Shown: positions 1 through 7,051 of the stretch, one piece after another
Position numbering within the stretch: the stretch's first letter is position 1
Layout: each line of letters starts with the position of its first letter
Assembly (NCBI GenBank): GCA_017745235.1
Contig: JAGHZU010000029.1
Span: forward strand, 1 to 47,525
Direction: 5' to 3'
Length of the DNA stretch: 47,525 bases
DNA from: Caulobacter sp.
Lineage (GTDB): Bacteria; Pseudomonadota; Alphaproteobacteria; Caulobacterales; Caulobacteraceae
The notes under the pieces: model-generated
Databases searched by the model: none
Told to the model about the DNA's origin: nothing
What the model saw: only the letters and a program-made list of their open reading frames with translations
Translations under genes and position numbers: made by a program

Positions 1-351
1 CGCAAGGTCCTTGGCCTCAGCCAGACCCAGTTGGCCGACGCCCTGGGCATCACCTTCCAGCAGGTCCAGAAATACGAGCGCGGCGCCAATCGTATCAGCG
101 CCTCCAAGCTGTACGAGGCCGCGCGCCTGCTGCAGTCGCCGGTGTCCTACTTCTTCGAGGGGCTGGACGAGACCGCCCGAGGTGTGGTGGACGACGGCTT
201 CGCTCAGCGCATGACCCAGTTCGTGGCCACCCCCGAGGGGCTGGAGCTGGCCGGGCTATTCCCCAGGCTCAACGACCGCCGGCTGCGTCGTCGGGTGGTC
301 GACCTGGTCCGGGCGATGGTCGACGACGAGCCCGGGGCGATCGCGCCCTGA
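1..351 (+). CDS. XRE-family helix-turn-helix regulator (3' part, start outside window)
   Basis: The frame is open from the first base of the window and stops at TGA 349-351, so the true start lies to the left. The visible 116 residues carry a Cro/C1-type HTH (LGLSQTQLADALGITFQQ, then QKYERGANRIS) in the first half. A short helical tail follows. The HTH core is very close to that of the prophage protein at 43684-44091 (shared FQQVQKYERGAN), which suggests one alphaproteobacterial regulator family. It is presumably a cytoplasmic transcription factor. The target is unknown. Confidence 0.85.
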   Translation, partial: RKVLGLSQTQLADALGITFQQVQKYERGANRISASKLYEAARLLQSPVSYFFEGLDETARGVVDDGFAQRMTQFVATPEGLELAGLFPRLNDRRLRRRVVDLVRAMVDDEPGAIAP

Positions 352-441
352 CGATCGCCCCGGGCCGATCCAGCGGGATCGCCGCCCCTCTCCCAGGCGT
401 TTCATGGGCCGAGGGGCGTTCGACGCCGCCCATGAGCCCGC

Positions 442-696
442 ATGCTTCTGATCGTTTCGTTGTTCCTGATCTGCGCCGTCATCACCCCGCCGGTCGGCGA
501 GGTGGTTCGCCGCCACCAGCTGGCGATCCGTCGCCGCAAACAGATCGAAGCCTTCCTCCGCTCCACGCCGGTGGCCGACTACCGCTTCGACGGCCGCCCC
601 AGCGGCGTTGCGCCACATTCCACCGCCCCCCGTTCAGGCGCAGCTTCCAGGGTAAGGGAGCCAGCGCGCAGAAGCGCGTCAAAGCCGGGAGTATGA
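442..696 (+). CDS. small hypothetical protein with N-terminal hydrophobic segment
   Basis: This is an 84-residue ORF beginning MLLIVSLFLICAVITPP, a single hydrophobic helix, followed by an Arg-rich tail. Its stop overlaps the ATG of the next small ORF as ATGA (693-696), the usual sign of translational coupling. No convincing ribosome binding site is visible and the C-terminal third is low in complexity, so it could be a chance ORF. No family recognised. Confidence 0.4.
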   Translation: MLLIVSLFLICAVITPPVGEVVRRHQLAIRRRKQIEAFLRSTPVADYRFDGRPSGVAPHSTAPRSGAASRVREPARRSASKPGV

Positions 697-842
697 ACGT
701 GAGCGCGTCCTCGAAAACCGTCGGCGGTCGCATTCGCTATTGGTGGCAGGCCCACCCCATGGTCGGCCTGGCGGCGGGCTGGATCGCCATCGCCCTGGTC
801 GGCTGGCGCGTCTGGAGCGCCTTGAGCGGCCACCACGCCTAA
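693..842 (+). CDS. small hypothetical membrane protein
   Basis: This 49-residue ORF (MNVSASSKTVGGRI...) has one likely transmembrane helix (about residues 23-42, MVGLAAGWIAIALVGW). It starts inside the stop of the preceding ORF (ATGA) with GGGAG a few bases upstream. It ends 19 bp before a strong bidirectional terminator hairpin. Family not recognised. Confidence 0.45.
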   Translation: MNVSASSKTVGGRIRYWWQAHPMVGLAAGWIAIALVGWRVWSALSGHHA

Positions 843-860
843 CGGAGCCGGAAATGAAAA

Positions 861-882
861 AGCCCTGGGCGAACCCAGGGCT
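861..882. terminator. bidirectional Rho-independent terminator
   Basis: A 9-bp stem AGCCCTGGG/CCCAGGGCT is closed by a 4-nt loop (CGAA), with a T run on the 3' side of both strands. It lies between the small plus-strand ORFs and tRNA-His on the minus strand and can serve both. Confidence 0.85.
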
Positions 883-898
883 TTTCAAAGTCTTGCGA

Positions 899-975
899 TG
901 GTACCAGCTCTCGGGCTCGAACCGAGGACCTCTAGATCCACAATCTAGCGCTCTAACCAACTGAGCTAAGCCGGC
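899..975 (-). tRNA. tRNA-His (GTG)
   Basis: This is a 77-nt cloverleaf on the minus strand. The acceptor GCCGGCT pairs with AGCTGGT, the D-arm is GCTC/GAGC, the anticodon stem is CTAGA/TCTAG around loop TTGTGGA (anticodon GTG), and the T-arm is followed by encoded CCA. The base before G1 is A rather than G, and the discriminator is A73. This matches the known alphaproteobacterial tRNA-His type that lacks G-1. Confidence 0.95.
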
Positions 976-1048
976 TCATCGCGAGGCGTCGTCTTTAGTC
1001 GGATCGGCCCCCGGGATCAAGCGCCGAAACGGCCCTTCCACACGAAAA

Positions 1049-1076
1049 CGCCCCGGAGCTGTGAAGCTCCGGGGCG
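1049..1076 (-). terminator. Rho-independent terminator of the tonB operon
   Basis: A 12-bp perfect stem CGCCCCGGAGCT/AGCTCCGGGGCG with a 4-nt loop is followed by TTTT on the minus strand. It lies 28 bp beyond the tonB stop codon. Confidence 0.85.
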
Positions 1077-1103
1077 CTCGTTTCTAGGCCTGCAGCCTCG
1101 TTC

Positions 1104-1841
1104 CTAGCGGGGAACCGTGAACACGATCGGGATCGTGATCTGGCCACCGTCCACCGGAGCGCCGTCAAGCGTCTTCGGCTTCATGCGGAACAGCTTCGAC
1201 AGCTTCATGGCCGCATCGCCGAAGCCGTAGTCGGCCGGGTTTTCCGACACGACAGAGCAGCCTTCCAGCGACCCCTTGGCGGTGACGGTGCACGACAGGG
1301 TCGCGCGGCCGCCCACTTCCATCCGCTGAGCGCGGTCGGGGTAGTAACGAGCCATGTCCTCACCGGTGGGCTTGCGGGCCCAGTCCGGCTTGGTGATCAC
1401 CGAAGCTCGAGCCGGCGGGTTCGAAGGAACCGGCGGCACGTTCGAGATCACCGGCGGAGCCGTTTGCTCGACCCGCTCCTTGACGGGCGGAATCGGCAGC
1501 GGCGGCGGCGGAGTCACGTCCGGCGGCGGCGCGATCGGCGGCCTCGGCTGCACCACCGCGGGAGGCGGCGGCGGAGCGTTGGTCGGCGGCGGCGGCGGAG
1601 GCGGAGGAGGCGGCGGCGGCGGCGGGGGCGGCGGAGGCAGCTCCACGTCCACGGCGTCGTCGTGATACTCCTTCATCACCGCTTCGAACTTCTGCTTCGC
1701 CAGATACGCGAACAAAGCAGCGTGGAAGCCGACGACGACGATGGTCGCGATACCGAAGGCGCCGAGGCCCTTCTTGCGTCGCGGACCGTCCGAAGTGAGC
1801 GGATCGTAGTGGCGATGCTCAGGCGTTTGTTGTTCAGCCAT
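1104..1841 (-). CDS. tonB: energy transducer TonB
   Basis: The 245-residue protein links the inner-membrane ExbB/ExbD motor to outer-membrane TonB-dependent receptors. The N-terminus is cytoplasmic. One transmembrane helix lies at about residues 28-49 (AFGIATIVVVGFHAALF), followed by a periplasmic spacer rich in proline (about 70-130, including a run of 17 prolines). The C-terminal TonB domain lies at about 155-245 and has the typical GRATLSCTV and FRMKP segments. It is third in a minus-strand exbB-exbD-tonB operon, 9 bp after exbD, and ends at a strong terminator. Confidence 0.95.
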   Translation of the reverse strand: MAEQQTPEHRHYDPLTSDGPRRKKGLGAFGIATIVVVGFHAALFAYLAKQKFEAVMKEYHDDAVDVELPPPPPPPPPPPPPPPPPPTNAPPPPPAVVQPRPPIAPPPDVTPPPPLPIPPVKERVEQTAPPVISNVPPVPSNPPARASVITKPDWARKPTGEDMARYYPDRAQRMEVGGRATLSCTVTAKGSLEGCSVVSENPADYGFGDAAMKLSKLFRMKPKTLDGAPVDGGQITIPIVFTVPR

Positions 1842-1850
1842 GCATCACCC

Positions 1851-2285
1851 CTAGCTGTTCTGATCCTTGCCGATGAGCGCCACGCTATAGAAGCCGTTAT
1901 CCTGGAGGGTGTTCATCACCTCCATGAAGGCCCCGTAGCGCGTCTTTTCGTCGGCGCGGATGTAGATGCGCTCCTTGGTGGGATCGCGACGACCAATGCT
2001 TTTCGTCAGGTCCGCACCCATCTCGTCAACCGTTGTCGGGTCGTCGCCAATGAAGACCTTTCCCGACGCCTTGATCGAGATGTAGACCGGCTTAGGCGGG
2101 CTAGGCGACGGCTTCGCGACCGCCGGCGGCAGGTTCACTTCGACCGACACGGAGGCGAGCGGAGCCGCCACCATGAAGATGATCAGGAGGACCAGCATGA
2201 CGTCCACGAAGGGCGTAACGTTGATCTCGCTGTTCTGGTCGATGTTAAACCTATCGCCCCCACCGCCTGAGAGTTTGGCGGCCAT
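1851..2285 (-). CDS. exbD: biopolymer transport protein ExbD
   Basis: The 144-residue protein is the proton-channel partner of ExbB. It has a short cytoplasmic N-terminus, one transmembrane helix (about 22-44, NVTPFVDVMLVLLIIFM) and a periplasmic domain. The essential membrane aspartate of ExbD/TolR is present as D28 in PFVDV. The start lies 5 bp after the exbB stop, so the two are co-translated. A TolR identity is possible from sequence alone, but tonB as the downstream partner favours ExbD. Confidence 0.93.
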   Translation of the reverse strand: MAAKLSGGGGDRFNIDQNSEINVTPFVDVMLVLLIIFMVAAPLASVSVEVNLPPAVAKPSPSPPKPVYISIKASGKVFIGDDPTTVDEMGADLTKSIGRRDPTKERIYIRADEKTRYGAFMEVMNTLQDNGFYSVALIGKDQNS

Positions 2286-2290
2286 CGGTC

Positions 2291-3193
2291 TTACGCCCCT
2301 TTGTCGAGCTGACGCGAAATGGCGTTCATCAGTTCAGCAACGAAACCTTCCGAGCGCGTGCCGTAGCCGGAGATGCGGGTCTGGAAGAAGTTGTAGAAGA
2401 TAACGGCCGGGATAGCGGCGAACAGACCAATACCGGTGGCGAGCAGCGCTTCGGCGATGCCGGGGGCGACGACGGCCAGGTTGGTCGTGTTGGTGTTCGC
2501 GATGCCGATGAACGAGGTCATGATCCCGTAAACGGTGCCGAACAGACCGATGAACGGACCGGCCGAACCGACCGAGGCCAGGAACACCATGCCGCCCGAC
2601 AGACGCTTGGCGAGCGAGGCTTGCACGGCGTTGATGGCGTAGGTGGCGCGGCTCAGGGTCGAGTCACGGTGCTCGCCGCCGACGGCCAGGCCAGCTTGGC
2701 GCGACAGTTCGACTTCTTGGGCGGCCGCGGCGGCCATGTCGGCCATCGGGTTGCCTTCGAATTCTTCCGACGAGCCGATGCGGGCGATGTCGGCGATCGA
2801 ACGAGCGCCCCGGAAGGCTTCCAGGAACTTGTCCGATTGCTTGTTCAGGGCGCCGAACTCGAACAGCTTGGTGATCAGCAGGACCCACGAGAAGATCGAG
2901 GCCAGGATCAGGCCGATCATGACGACCTTAACGACCGCCTGGGCCGACAGGAACATGCCGATCGGGGTCAGGGAGTGCGACTTCATCTTCTCGGTCGCGG
3001 CGACGCCGGCGTCCAGGGGCTCTTCAGCGGGCGCTGCGGCGGCGGGGGCCGGGGCGGCAGCGGCCGGAGCGGCGGCTTCGGTGGTGGCCGGCGCAGGAGC
3101 AGCAGCGTCCTGGGCGAAAGCCGGGGCGCTCGCCATCAGCGCCATGGCGCCGACGAGAGCGATGAGGGGGGTTTTCCGTTTAATGTCGAGCAT
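2291..3193 (-). CDS. exbB: biopolymer transport protein ExbB with signal peptide
   Basis: This MotA/TolQ/ExbB channel protein has 300 residues when started at 3193. That ATG has AGGAA about 12 bases upstream. The longer reading would place an uncharacteristic Arg-rich leader before a clear signal peptide (LIALVGAMALMASAPAFAQ). The mature N-terminus is Ala/Pro-rich. Three transmembrane helices follow, with the conserved GGMVFLASVGSAGPFIGLFGT region and the last helix LLATGIGLFAAIPAVI. It is first gene of the operon and forms the proton channel with ExbD. Confidence 0.93.
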   Translation of the reverse strand: MLDIKRKTPLIALVGAMALMASAPAFAQDAAAPAPATTEAAAPAAAAPAPAAAAPAEEPLDAGVAATEKMKSHSLTPIGMFLSAQAVVKVVMIGLILASIFSWVLLITKLFEFGALNKQSDKFLEAFRGARSIADIARIGSSEEFEGNPMADMAAAAAQEVELSRQAGLAVGGEHRDSTLSRATYAINAVQASLAKRLSGGMVFLASVGSAGPFIGLFGTVYGIMTSFIGIANTNTTNLAVVAPGIAEALLATGIGLFAAIPAVIFYNFFQTRISGYGTRSEGFVAELMNAISRQLDKGA

Positions 3194-3417
3194 CTGTCGC
3201 CAGTTCCTGATTGGTCTAGCACGTTTGGACCGAGGGTCGTCGCGCGAGAGCGTCTCCACCCTAATTGAATAGCCAATAAGACGTCCGATCGCTCGAATGC
3301 CTCACCGGCCCGCTTCGCTGCGCTCGACCCGTTACGCCCCCCAAGCCGGGCTCATGCCCATCAAGAAGGATCGTTTCGAAGCGCGTGATCGCCGCCCCCG
3401 AAGAGGCTTCGACCTTA

Positions 3418-3437
3418 CCGCAATGTTAGAATTGCGG
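3418..3437. repeat. inverted repeat, possible operator
   Basis: CCGCAAT and ATTGCGG are separated by 6 nt, about 225 bp upstream of exbB. The regulator is unknown. Confidence 0.35.
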
Positions 3438-3618
3438 CAGGGGTCCTTTGGCAACCCCTTTTCGTACCGTCAAGGGGTGCGAGGTCGCATAAATTTACCG
3501 ACCGTTCGGCCGGTCCAGGGCCTTCGCCGCATCGCACAAATGGGAAATCAGGATTTGAGGGCGGTTTTTCCCTGCCAAAGGGAATAACGATGTTGCGGTG
3601 CAGCATGCCGACAAAACA

Positions 3619-3635
3619 CCGGTCTTAAAGACCGG
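3619..3635. repeat. 17-bp palindrome, possible operator
   Basis: CCGGTCTT and AAGACCGG form a perfect 8-bp palindrome around a single A. There is no T run, so a terminator is unlikely. It could be a protein-binding site or chance. Confidence 0.35.
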
Positions 3636-4062
3636 ATCGGAGCGCGCATCGCTTTTGGGTTCAATCTAGCCGGGAAAGATGCCCACCGGAGATCTGACCT
3701 CCTCCACCGGCGGTCACGGCGAATATGGGAGGATTTTCGCCTCTGAACGGCTTTTTCGTCCTTGAAACCGGATCTAGCGCCCTCCCCGCCCAACGCGGCC
3801 GGCGATTACTCCAAAGCAGCGCTGAACCGATCCGGCCCGTTCACGCCTTCTCCCCACGTCCCTGCGATCGGCGAAAGCGGGCTCTCGGGAATCGATCCGG
3901 TTGCGACGGTCAGACCCGGCCGCCGATCTCGCCGTCGCCCGGTAAAGGCCACAGCTAAAATTTCACATCTGCCCTGAGCCGGACGCGAGTGACCAACTTA
4001 ACGGCGCCACGCCCCCCGACGACCAGACGGACCGTGAGGCGGTCGCAACCACAGTGCGTGCG

Positions 4063-4117
4063 AAAGGAAGTGGTGCCTGGGGGCGGATTCGAACCACCGA
4101 CACGCGGATTTTCAATC
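4063..4117. repeat. attL, 55-bp direct repeat (tRNA-Phe 3' half)
   Basis: The copy is identical to 46480-46534. It covers the tRNA-Phe 3' half from the anticodon loop to CCA (minus strand) plus 8 flanking bases. To its right the sequence no longer matches a tRNA, so this copy is not a functional gene. It is the original chromosomal 3' end displaced by integration. Confidence 0.93.
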
Positions 4118-4328
4118 GCCGGTTTCGGCCAACCAGATCAACCGCTTCGCCCCGGAGCGAATGGAAAACGCGCCTAAGCGACGCAAGGGCTTTTCGCCCC
4201 ATTGGAAAATGAAAGCAAGCCGCCGGCGAGCCTCGGCCGCCCTGCCGGATCTGGGCGTGGTCCTGCTTCTTCTTCCCCTCCCCTCTCCTCCCGCTGTGGC
4301 CGCCGGTTCGCCGCGCCGGCGCGCCGTC
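4118..4328. other. prophage left arm, no gene seen
   Basis: About 210 bp between attL and the parA leader. No ORF with coding character is visible. It includes a pyrimidine-rich stretch near 4262-4295. It presumably forms part of the phage attP arm. Confidence 0.5.
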
Positions 4329-4364
4329 TTGTGCACAAAGGCACAACAGCACAACCGAACGACG
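4329..4364 (+). promoter_or_regulatory. 8-bp-period repeat array A upstream of parA
   Basis: Three 8-bp units starting GCACAA (4333, 4341, 4349) are followed by a unit starting GAAC (4357). The array begins with the palindrome TTGTGCACAA and lies 15 bp before the parA ATG. Arrays of the same design occur at 38184-38219, 39259-39282 and 39531-39562. It is a likely operator and/or centromere for the ParA/RHH system. Confidence 0.65.
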
Positions 4365-4378
4365 GTGCGAGTTCGCAA

Positions 4379-5044
4379 ATGAAAACGGTCGCCATAGCCA
4401 TGCAGAAGGGCGGCGTCGGGAAGTCGATGTTGACCCGGTCGATCGCCGTCGCCGCTGCCCATGACGGGCTCAACAGCGCGGTTTTCGACATGGATCCGCA
4501 GCAGACCAGCGTCATGTGGCGGCTCAGGCGGGCCCATCTGGCTCAGCAGCTGCCGGTGACCGACTTCGTTCCCGAGTTGAACCTGGTCGACGAACTGGAG
4601 CGGATGCGGGACGCCGGCTGCGACCTGGTCGTCATCGACACTCCGCCGGCGCGCAGTTCCGAGGCGCTGTGCGCGGTAGAGCACGCCGACCTGGTCCTGA
4701 TCCCCTGCACGCCCAGCATAGAATCGTATGAGCAGGTCCACCGCACCAGTAAGGCGGCCCGGATGGCGGGCAAACGGTCGATCGCCGTGCTCAACCTGGC
4801 CACCCCTAACAGCCAGACCGAGGCTAGGGTGTCCCGGGCGGTATTTGAGAGCTTCGAGCTGGAGATGGCACCGGTTGTGCTTCACCGTCGCGCCCAGCAC
4901 CGCGACGCCGGCGCGGAAGGTCTGACCGCCATCGATGCTATCACCGAGAGCAAGGCCAAGGCTGAGATCGGCAAACTTTGGACCTGGCTTTGCTCCGAGC
5001 TGAGCTTCCAGGTCAACGTGGCCGAAGGGGAAGGCCTAAGATGA
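4379..5044 (+). CDS. parA: ParA/Soj-family partition ATPase
   Basis: The 221-residue cytoplasmic ATPase has the deviant Walker A motif MQKGGVGKSMLTRSIA at its N-terminus (about residues 8-23), Walker A' FDMDPQQTS and Walker B LVVIDTPPA. No N-terminal HTH domain is present, so this is a small type-Ib-like ParA. I chose the ATG at 4379 because the Walker A motif follows directly. The gene overlaps the next one by ATGA. ParA proteins with an RHH partner segregate plasmids or low-copy DNA. In a prophage it hints at a plasmid-like phase, or at a regulatory use of the system. Confidence 0.9.
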   Translation: MKTVAIAMQKGGVGKSMLTRSIAVAAAHDGLNSAVFDMDPQQTSVMWRLRRAHLAQQLPVTDFVPELNLVDELERMRDAGCDLVVIDTPPARSSEALCAVEHADLVLIPCTPSIESYEQVHRTSKAARMAGKRSIAVLNLATPNSQTEARVSRAVFESFELEMAPVVLHRRAQHRDAGAEGLTAIDAITESKAKAEIGKLWTWLCSELSFQVNVAEGEGLR

Positions 5045-5346
5045 AGGGCTTGGACAAGTCCGCCGCCGCCTTCCTGGAACGGCTAGCGACGAGCGCGCCG
5101 GCGGCCGACCAGGCTCCCACGCCGAAAGCCGCGCCAGCGAGCTCCGCGGTGCGCGGTCAGCCGTTCCCGAGTCAGGTCGCAAGGGCGCATCTCAAGCACA
5201 TTGGCGGTTACCTCGACAGAGCGACGCAGGAGCGTGTCGTGCTCCTGAAGACCCGTCTGAAGCTCGACAATTCGGAACTACTCAAGCGCGCGATCGACAG
5301 CCTTTGGGCTGACGAGGAGGCGCGCCGGGTATTTTCTGACGGATGA
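5041..5346 (+). CDS. small ParB-like partner of ParA, putative ribbon-helix-helix protein
   Basis: The 101-residue protein is translationally coupled to parA (ATGA overlap). Its N-terminal 50 residues are Ala/Pro-rich and probably flexible. The C-terminal half (about 55-100, with GGYLDRATQERVVLLKTRL and NSELLKRAIDSLW) has the pattern of an RHH dimer: a strand followed by two helices. This fits RHH centromere-binding proteins such as ParG, ParR and Omega, which carry a disordered tail that stimulates the ATPase. The repeat arrays at 4329 and elsewhere are its obvious candidate sites. The assignment rests on context and pattern only. Confidence 0.65.
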   Translation: MKGLDKSAAAFLERLATSAPAADQAPTPKAAPASSAVRGQPFPSQVARAHLKHIGGYLDRATQERVVLLKTRLKLDNSELLKRAIDSLWADEEARRVFSDG

Positions 5347-5365
5347 TGCGATACCGCTGAACATG

Positions 5366-5394
5366 CAACGGGCGCGTCAAAGACGCGCCCGTTG
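5366..5394. terminator. hairpin terminator between par genes and convergent ORF
   Basis: A 13-bp perfect stem CAACGGGCGCGTC/GACGCGCCCGTTG has an AAA loop. An AT-rich stretch follows on the plus side. It lies between convergent genes and probably acts in both directions. Confidence 0.7.
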
Positions 5395-5399
5395 GATTA

Positions 5400-5714
5400 T
5401 TAATTCAATGCGGCTGATTTGCCTTTCACTGAGGCCACAACCCAACTTCCTGATACCCTGATCACACAAACGGTCACCGAGTCATTTTCACATACAATGA
5501 ACAGTCCACCGTCGAGAAAATATTTCAGGGCCTCAAGGCTTTCACTGGTGTGACTTACAATCTCTTGTCCCAACTTGAGCACAAGCAAATCTTCTAGAAG
5601 CCCTTCGATCGCCGTGGTCACCGGCTCTTCAAGCCAGGGGCTGTTTTCCAGCGCTATGAAGGCAGCTTCGCTATAACTAACGCCATTCTGCGGAAATTCT
5701 ATTAGTTCGGGCAC
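5400..5714 (-). CDS. hypothetical protein
   Basis: A 104-residue acidic, soluble protein (start MPELIEFPQNGVSYSEAA). It has mixed helix and strand character and a C-terminal strand-rich half (VTVCVIRVSGSWVVASV). GC content is lower than in neighbouring genes, a sign of recent acquisition. It is convergent with the par pair. No family recognised. Confidence 0.65.
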   Translation of the reverse strand: MPELIEFPQNGVSYSEAAFIALENSPWLEEPVTTAIEGLLEDLLVLKLGQEIVSHTSESLEALKYFLDGGLFIVCENDSVTVCVIRVSGSWVVASVKGKSAALN

Positions 5715-6057
5715 GAATTACCCCCATCGAAAACCACTCAGCTTGGACATCCACCCCCCCTGCATGGAACCCATCACCGCATACCGTCAGGACCTATATG
5801 CCAGCTTCATGGATCGTTAGCAATGTTTTTTCCGCCTATTTTATGCCCGGACGGCATGTTTTTGGTTGATAACTTCAACGCCCGGAACTAAGGTGGGAGC
5901 ACCCTGACAAGAGGAGAGTTGGAGAACCATGTCAAAGAAACCTGATCGCTAGCGCCCGTCAGCTAGGGGCAAAGCGCCCTGCCGCCAGCAGGGATATCGG
6001 AGAAATAAGAGAGGCCCGTGGAAGCGCATACCTCTCTTATGTAGTTGGGAAATTGAT
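5715..6057. other. AT-rich leader region with hairpin and mini-ORF
   Basis: About 340 bp ahead of the RHH gene. It contains a 7-codon ORF (MSKKPDR, 5930-5953) preceded by a purine-rich ribosome-binding-like stretch. A hairpin CCCTGC/GCAGGG lies near 5980-5994. A perfect 10-bp inverted repeat ATAAGAGAGG/CCTCTCTTAT lies at 6005-6014 and 6031-6040. Together these look like a regulated leader, but no known riboswitch is recognised. Confidence 0.45.
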
Positions 6058-6303
6058 ATGTCTCAGAAAGAACAAGCAGCTCAAAATCGTAGCCGGCTCA
6101 CGCTTGACCTTTCTACCCGGATGACCGCCGCGTTGAACAACTATGCTGAAAAGCATGGAGTGACCAAAGCCGAAGCTCTGCGAAGCGCCGTAGAGCTGCT
6201 TATGGTGGCCGACAGTGCGGTTGACGAAGGCTTCAAGGTTGGAGCCTGGAATACTGACGGCGGCCAGCGGCTGGAGCGCGAATTTGTGCGCTTTGCCGGT
6301 TAG
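6058..6303 (+). CDS. ribbon-helix-helix DNA-binding protein
   Basis: The 81-residue protein has the classic RHH layout: a strand (SRLTLDLSTRM), then helices AALNNYAEKHG and TKAEALRSAVELLM, then a 30-residue tail. CopG/Arc-type repressors of this size usually control their own operon, and often act as antitoxins. It is followed 11 bp later by a small membrane protein, and a 10-bp inverted repeat stands just upstream. Lower GC than the phage core. Confidence 0.75.
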   Translation: MSQKEQAAQNRSRLTLDLSTRMTAALNNYAEKHGVTKAEALRSAVELLMVADSAVDEGFKVGAWNTDGGQRLEREFVRFAG

Positions 6304-6314
6304 GACCGCGCACC

Positions 6315-6590
6315 GTGGCTTCGGAGCCTGACGACTTTGTCGTCTTAAAAGATGAGAAAATCCAGGTAGATCCTAAAGAGAAGCAATCCCTGCTGCATGC
6401 CCGTTGGGCACTCATCTTATCGGTCCTAGTTGTAAGTGTCTTCGCCGTCTGCGGCATGACTGTCCTAATGTATAGCTTCTTCCAGCATCAGGACGCCCCA
6501 GCATGGGCGCAAGCGGTAGAAACAGCCGTCATGACAGCCGCTCTGGCGTTGATATTTCGGGATCGCTCCGATCATTCCGGCCACAACTAA
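6315..6590 (+). CDS. small two-helix membrane protein
   Basis: A 91-residue protein with a GTG start. It has a hydrophilic N-terminus of about 30 residues, a transmembrane helix (about 33-54, ALILSVLVVSVFAVCGMTVL) and a second hydrophobic stretch (about 66-82). It forms an operon with the RHH gene and ends at a strong terminator. No family recognised. It could be a membrane toxin or an exclusion protein, by analogy with RHH-controlled pairs. Confidence 0.6.
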   Translation: MASEPDDFVVLKDEKIQVDPKEKQSLLHARWALILSVLVVSVFAVCGMTVLMYSFFQHQDAPAWAQAVETAVMTAALALIFRDRSDHSGHN

Positions 6591-6593
6591 CGA

Positions 6594-6622
6594 GATGGCA
6601 CCGCCGAATTGGCGGTGCCATC
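6594..6622 (+). terminator. terminator of the RHH/membrane protein operon
   Basis: A 12-bp perfect stem GATGGCACCGCC/GGCGGTGCCATC with a 5-nt loop is followed by TTCGCATTT. The stem starts 3 bp after the stop codon. Confidence 0.8.
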
Positions 6623-7051
6623 TTCGCATTTCAATCGTATATCCCGGACTCGTTGTTACAGCCGCACGGCTGGGACACACACCCGGACGCGCATGATTCT
6701 GCAAAGTGCGCGCGGCGCGCCGGCGGGCCGAGCCAGCTAAGTGGACCTGGATTTCTCCAGCCATTGAAACTGCATTATTTTCGACGCGAAAAGCCGGCGG
6801 GCGAGGCGGGGGGAAAAGCGCCGCGCTCGGGGTCAAGCCCCCGCCCCCTGCCCGGTGCCGTTCTAGTTCCAACGCGAGGCGATTGACTCCCCACACCATT
6901 TGAATGAGAACATTTCGGGAACATCGAGAGCCCGTCAAATGTCCCATCCACGTGCCCCTCAGCGCGCGAGACCCCACGCGCCTACATGGTCCCGACGCCG
7001 TCGTGCCGAGCGCCCTGCCCTGTGGTTACGCGCCGCCCAGAGGAGCTAGAT
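6623..7051. other. non-coding region with LexA box
   Basis: About 430 bp without a credible ORF. It holds the SOS-type site at 6908-6922 and the leader of the zinc-ribbon genes. Confidence 0.5.
6908..6922. promoter_or_regulatory. LexA (SOS) box
   Basis: GAAC-ATTTCGG-GAAC is, on the other strand, GTTC-N7-GTTC, the direct-repeat LexA box of alphaproteobacteria. It lies about 130 bp ahead of the zinc-ribbon genes, the first of a plus-strand gene group that later includes an SRAP gene. SOS induction of this group is therefore plausible. Confidence 0.7.

Larger units (their letters stand above)
3194..4062. other. intergenic region, no convincing gene
   Basis: About 870 bp between exbB and the prophage left end. 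The short ORFs here have no codon bias, ribosome binding site or recognisable family. The exbB promoter must lie at its left edge, but I see no clear -35/-10 pair. Two short inverted repeats stand out (3418-3437 and 3619-3635). Before prophage insertion this was the region downstream of tRNA-Phe. Confidence 0.6.

Noticed and set aside
1464..2270. Plus-strand Arg-rich ORF opposite tonB/exbD
   Set aside because: It is the antisense of the TonB proline codons and has no coding character.
3297..3958. Short ORFs between exbB and attL as genes
   Set aside because: No ribosome binding site, no family and mixed strand overlaps. Listed only as intergenic.
4063..4160. Second functional tRNA-Phe at attL
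   Set aside because: Only the 3' half from the anticodon loop matches. The sequence on the 5' side does not form the acceptor, D or anticodon pairings.
4329..4364. Reading the repeat arrays as DnaA boxes or LexA boxes
   Set aside because: TTGTGCACA is one base from a DnaA box, but the 8-bp tandem spacing and GAAC end are not explained by DnaA. No GAAC-N7-GAAC is present in the arrays.
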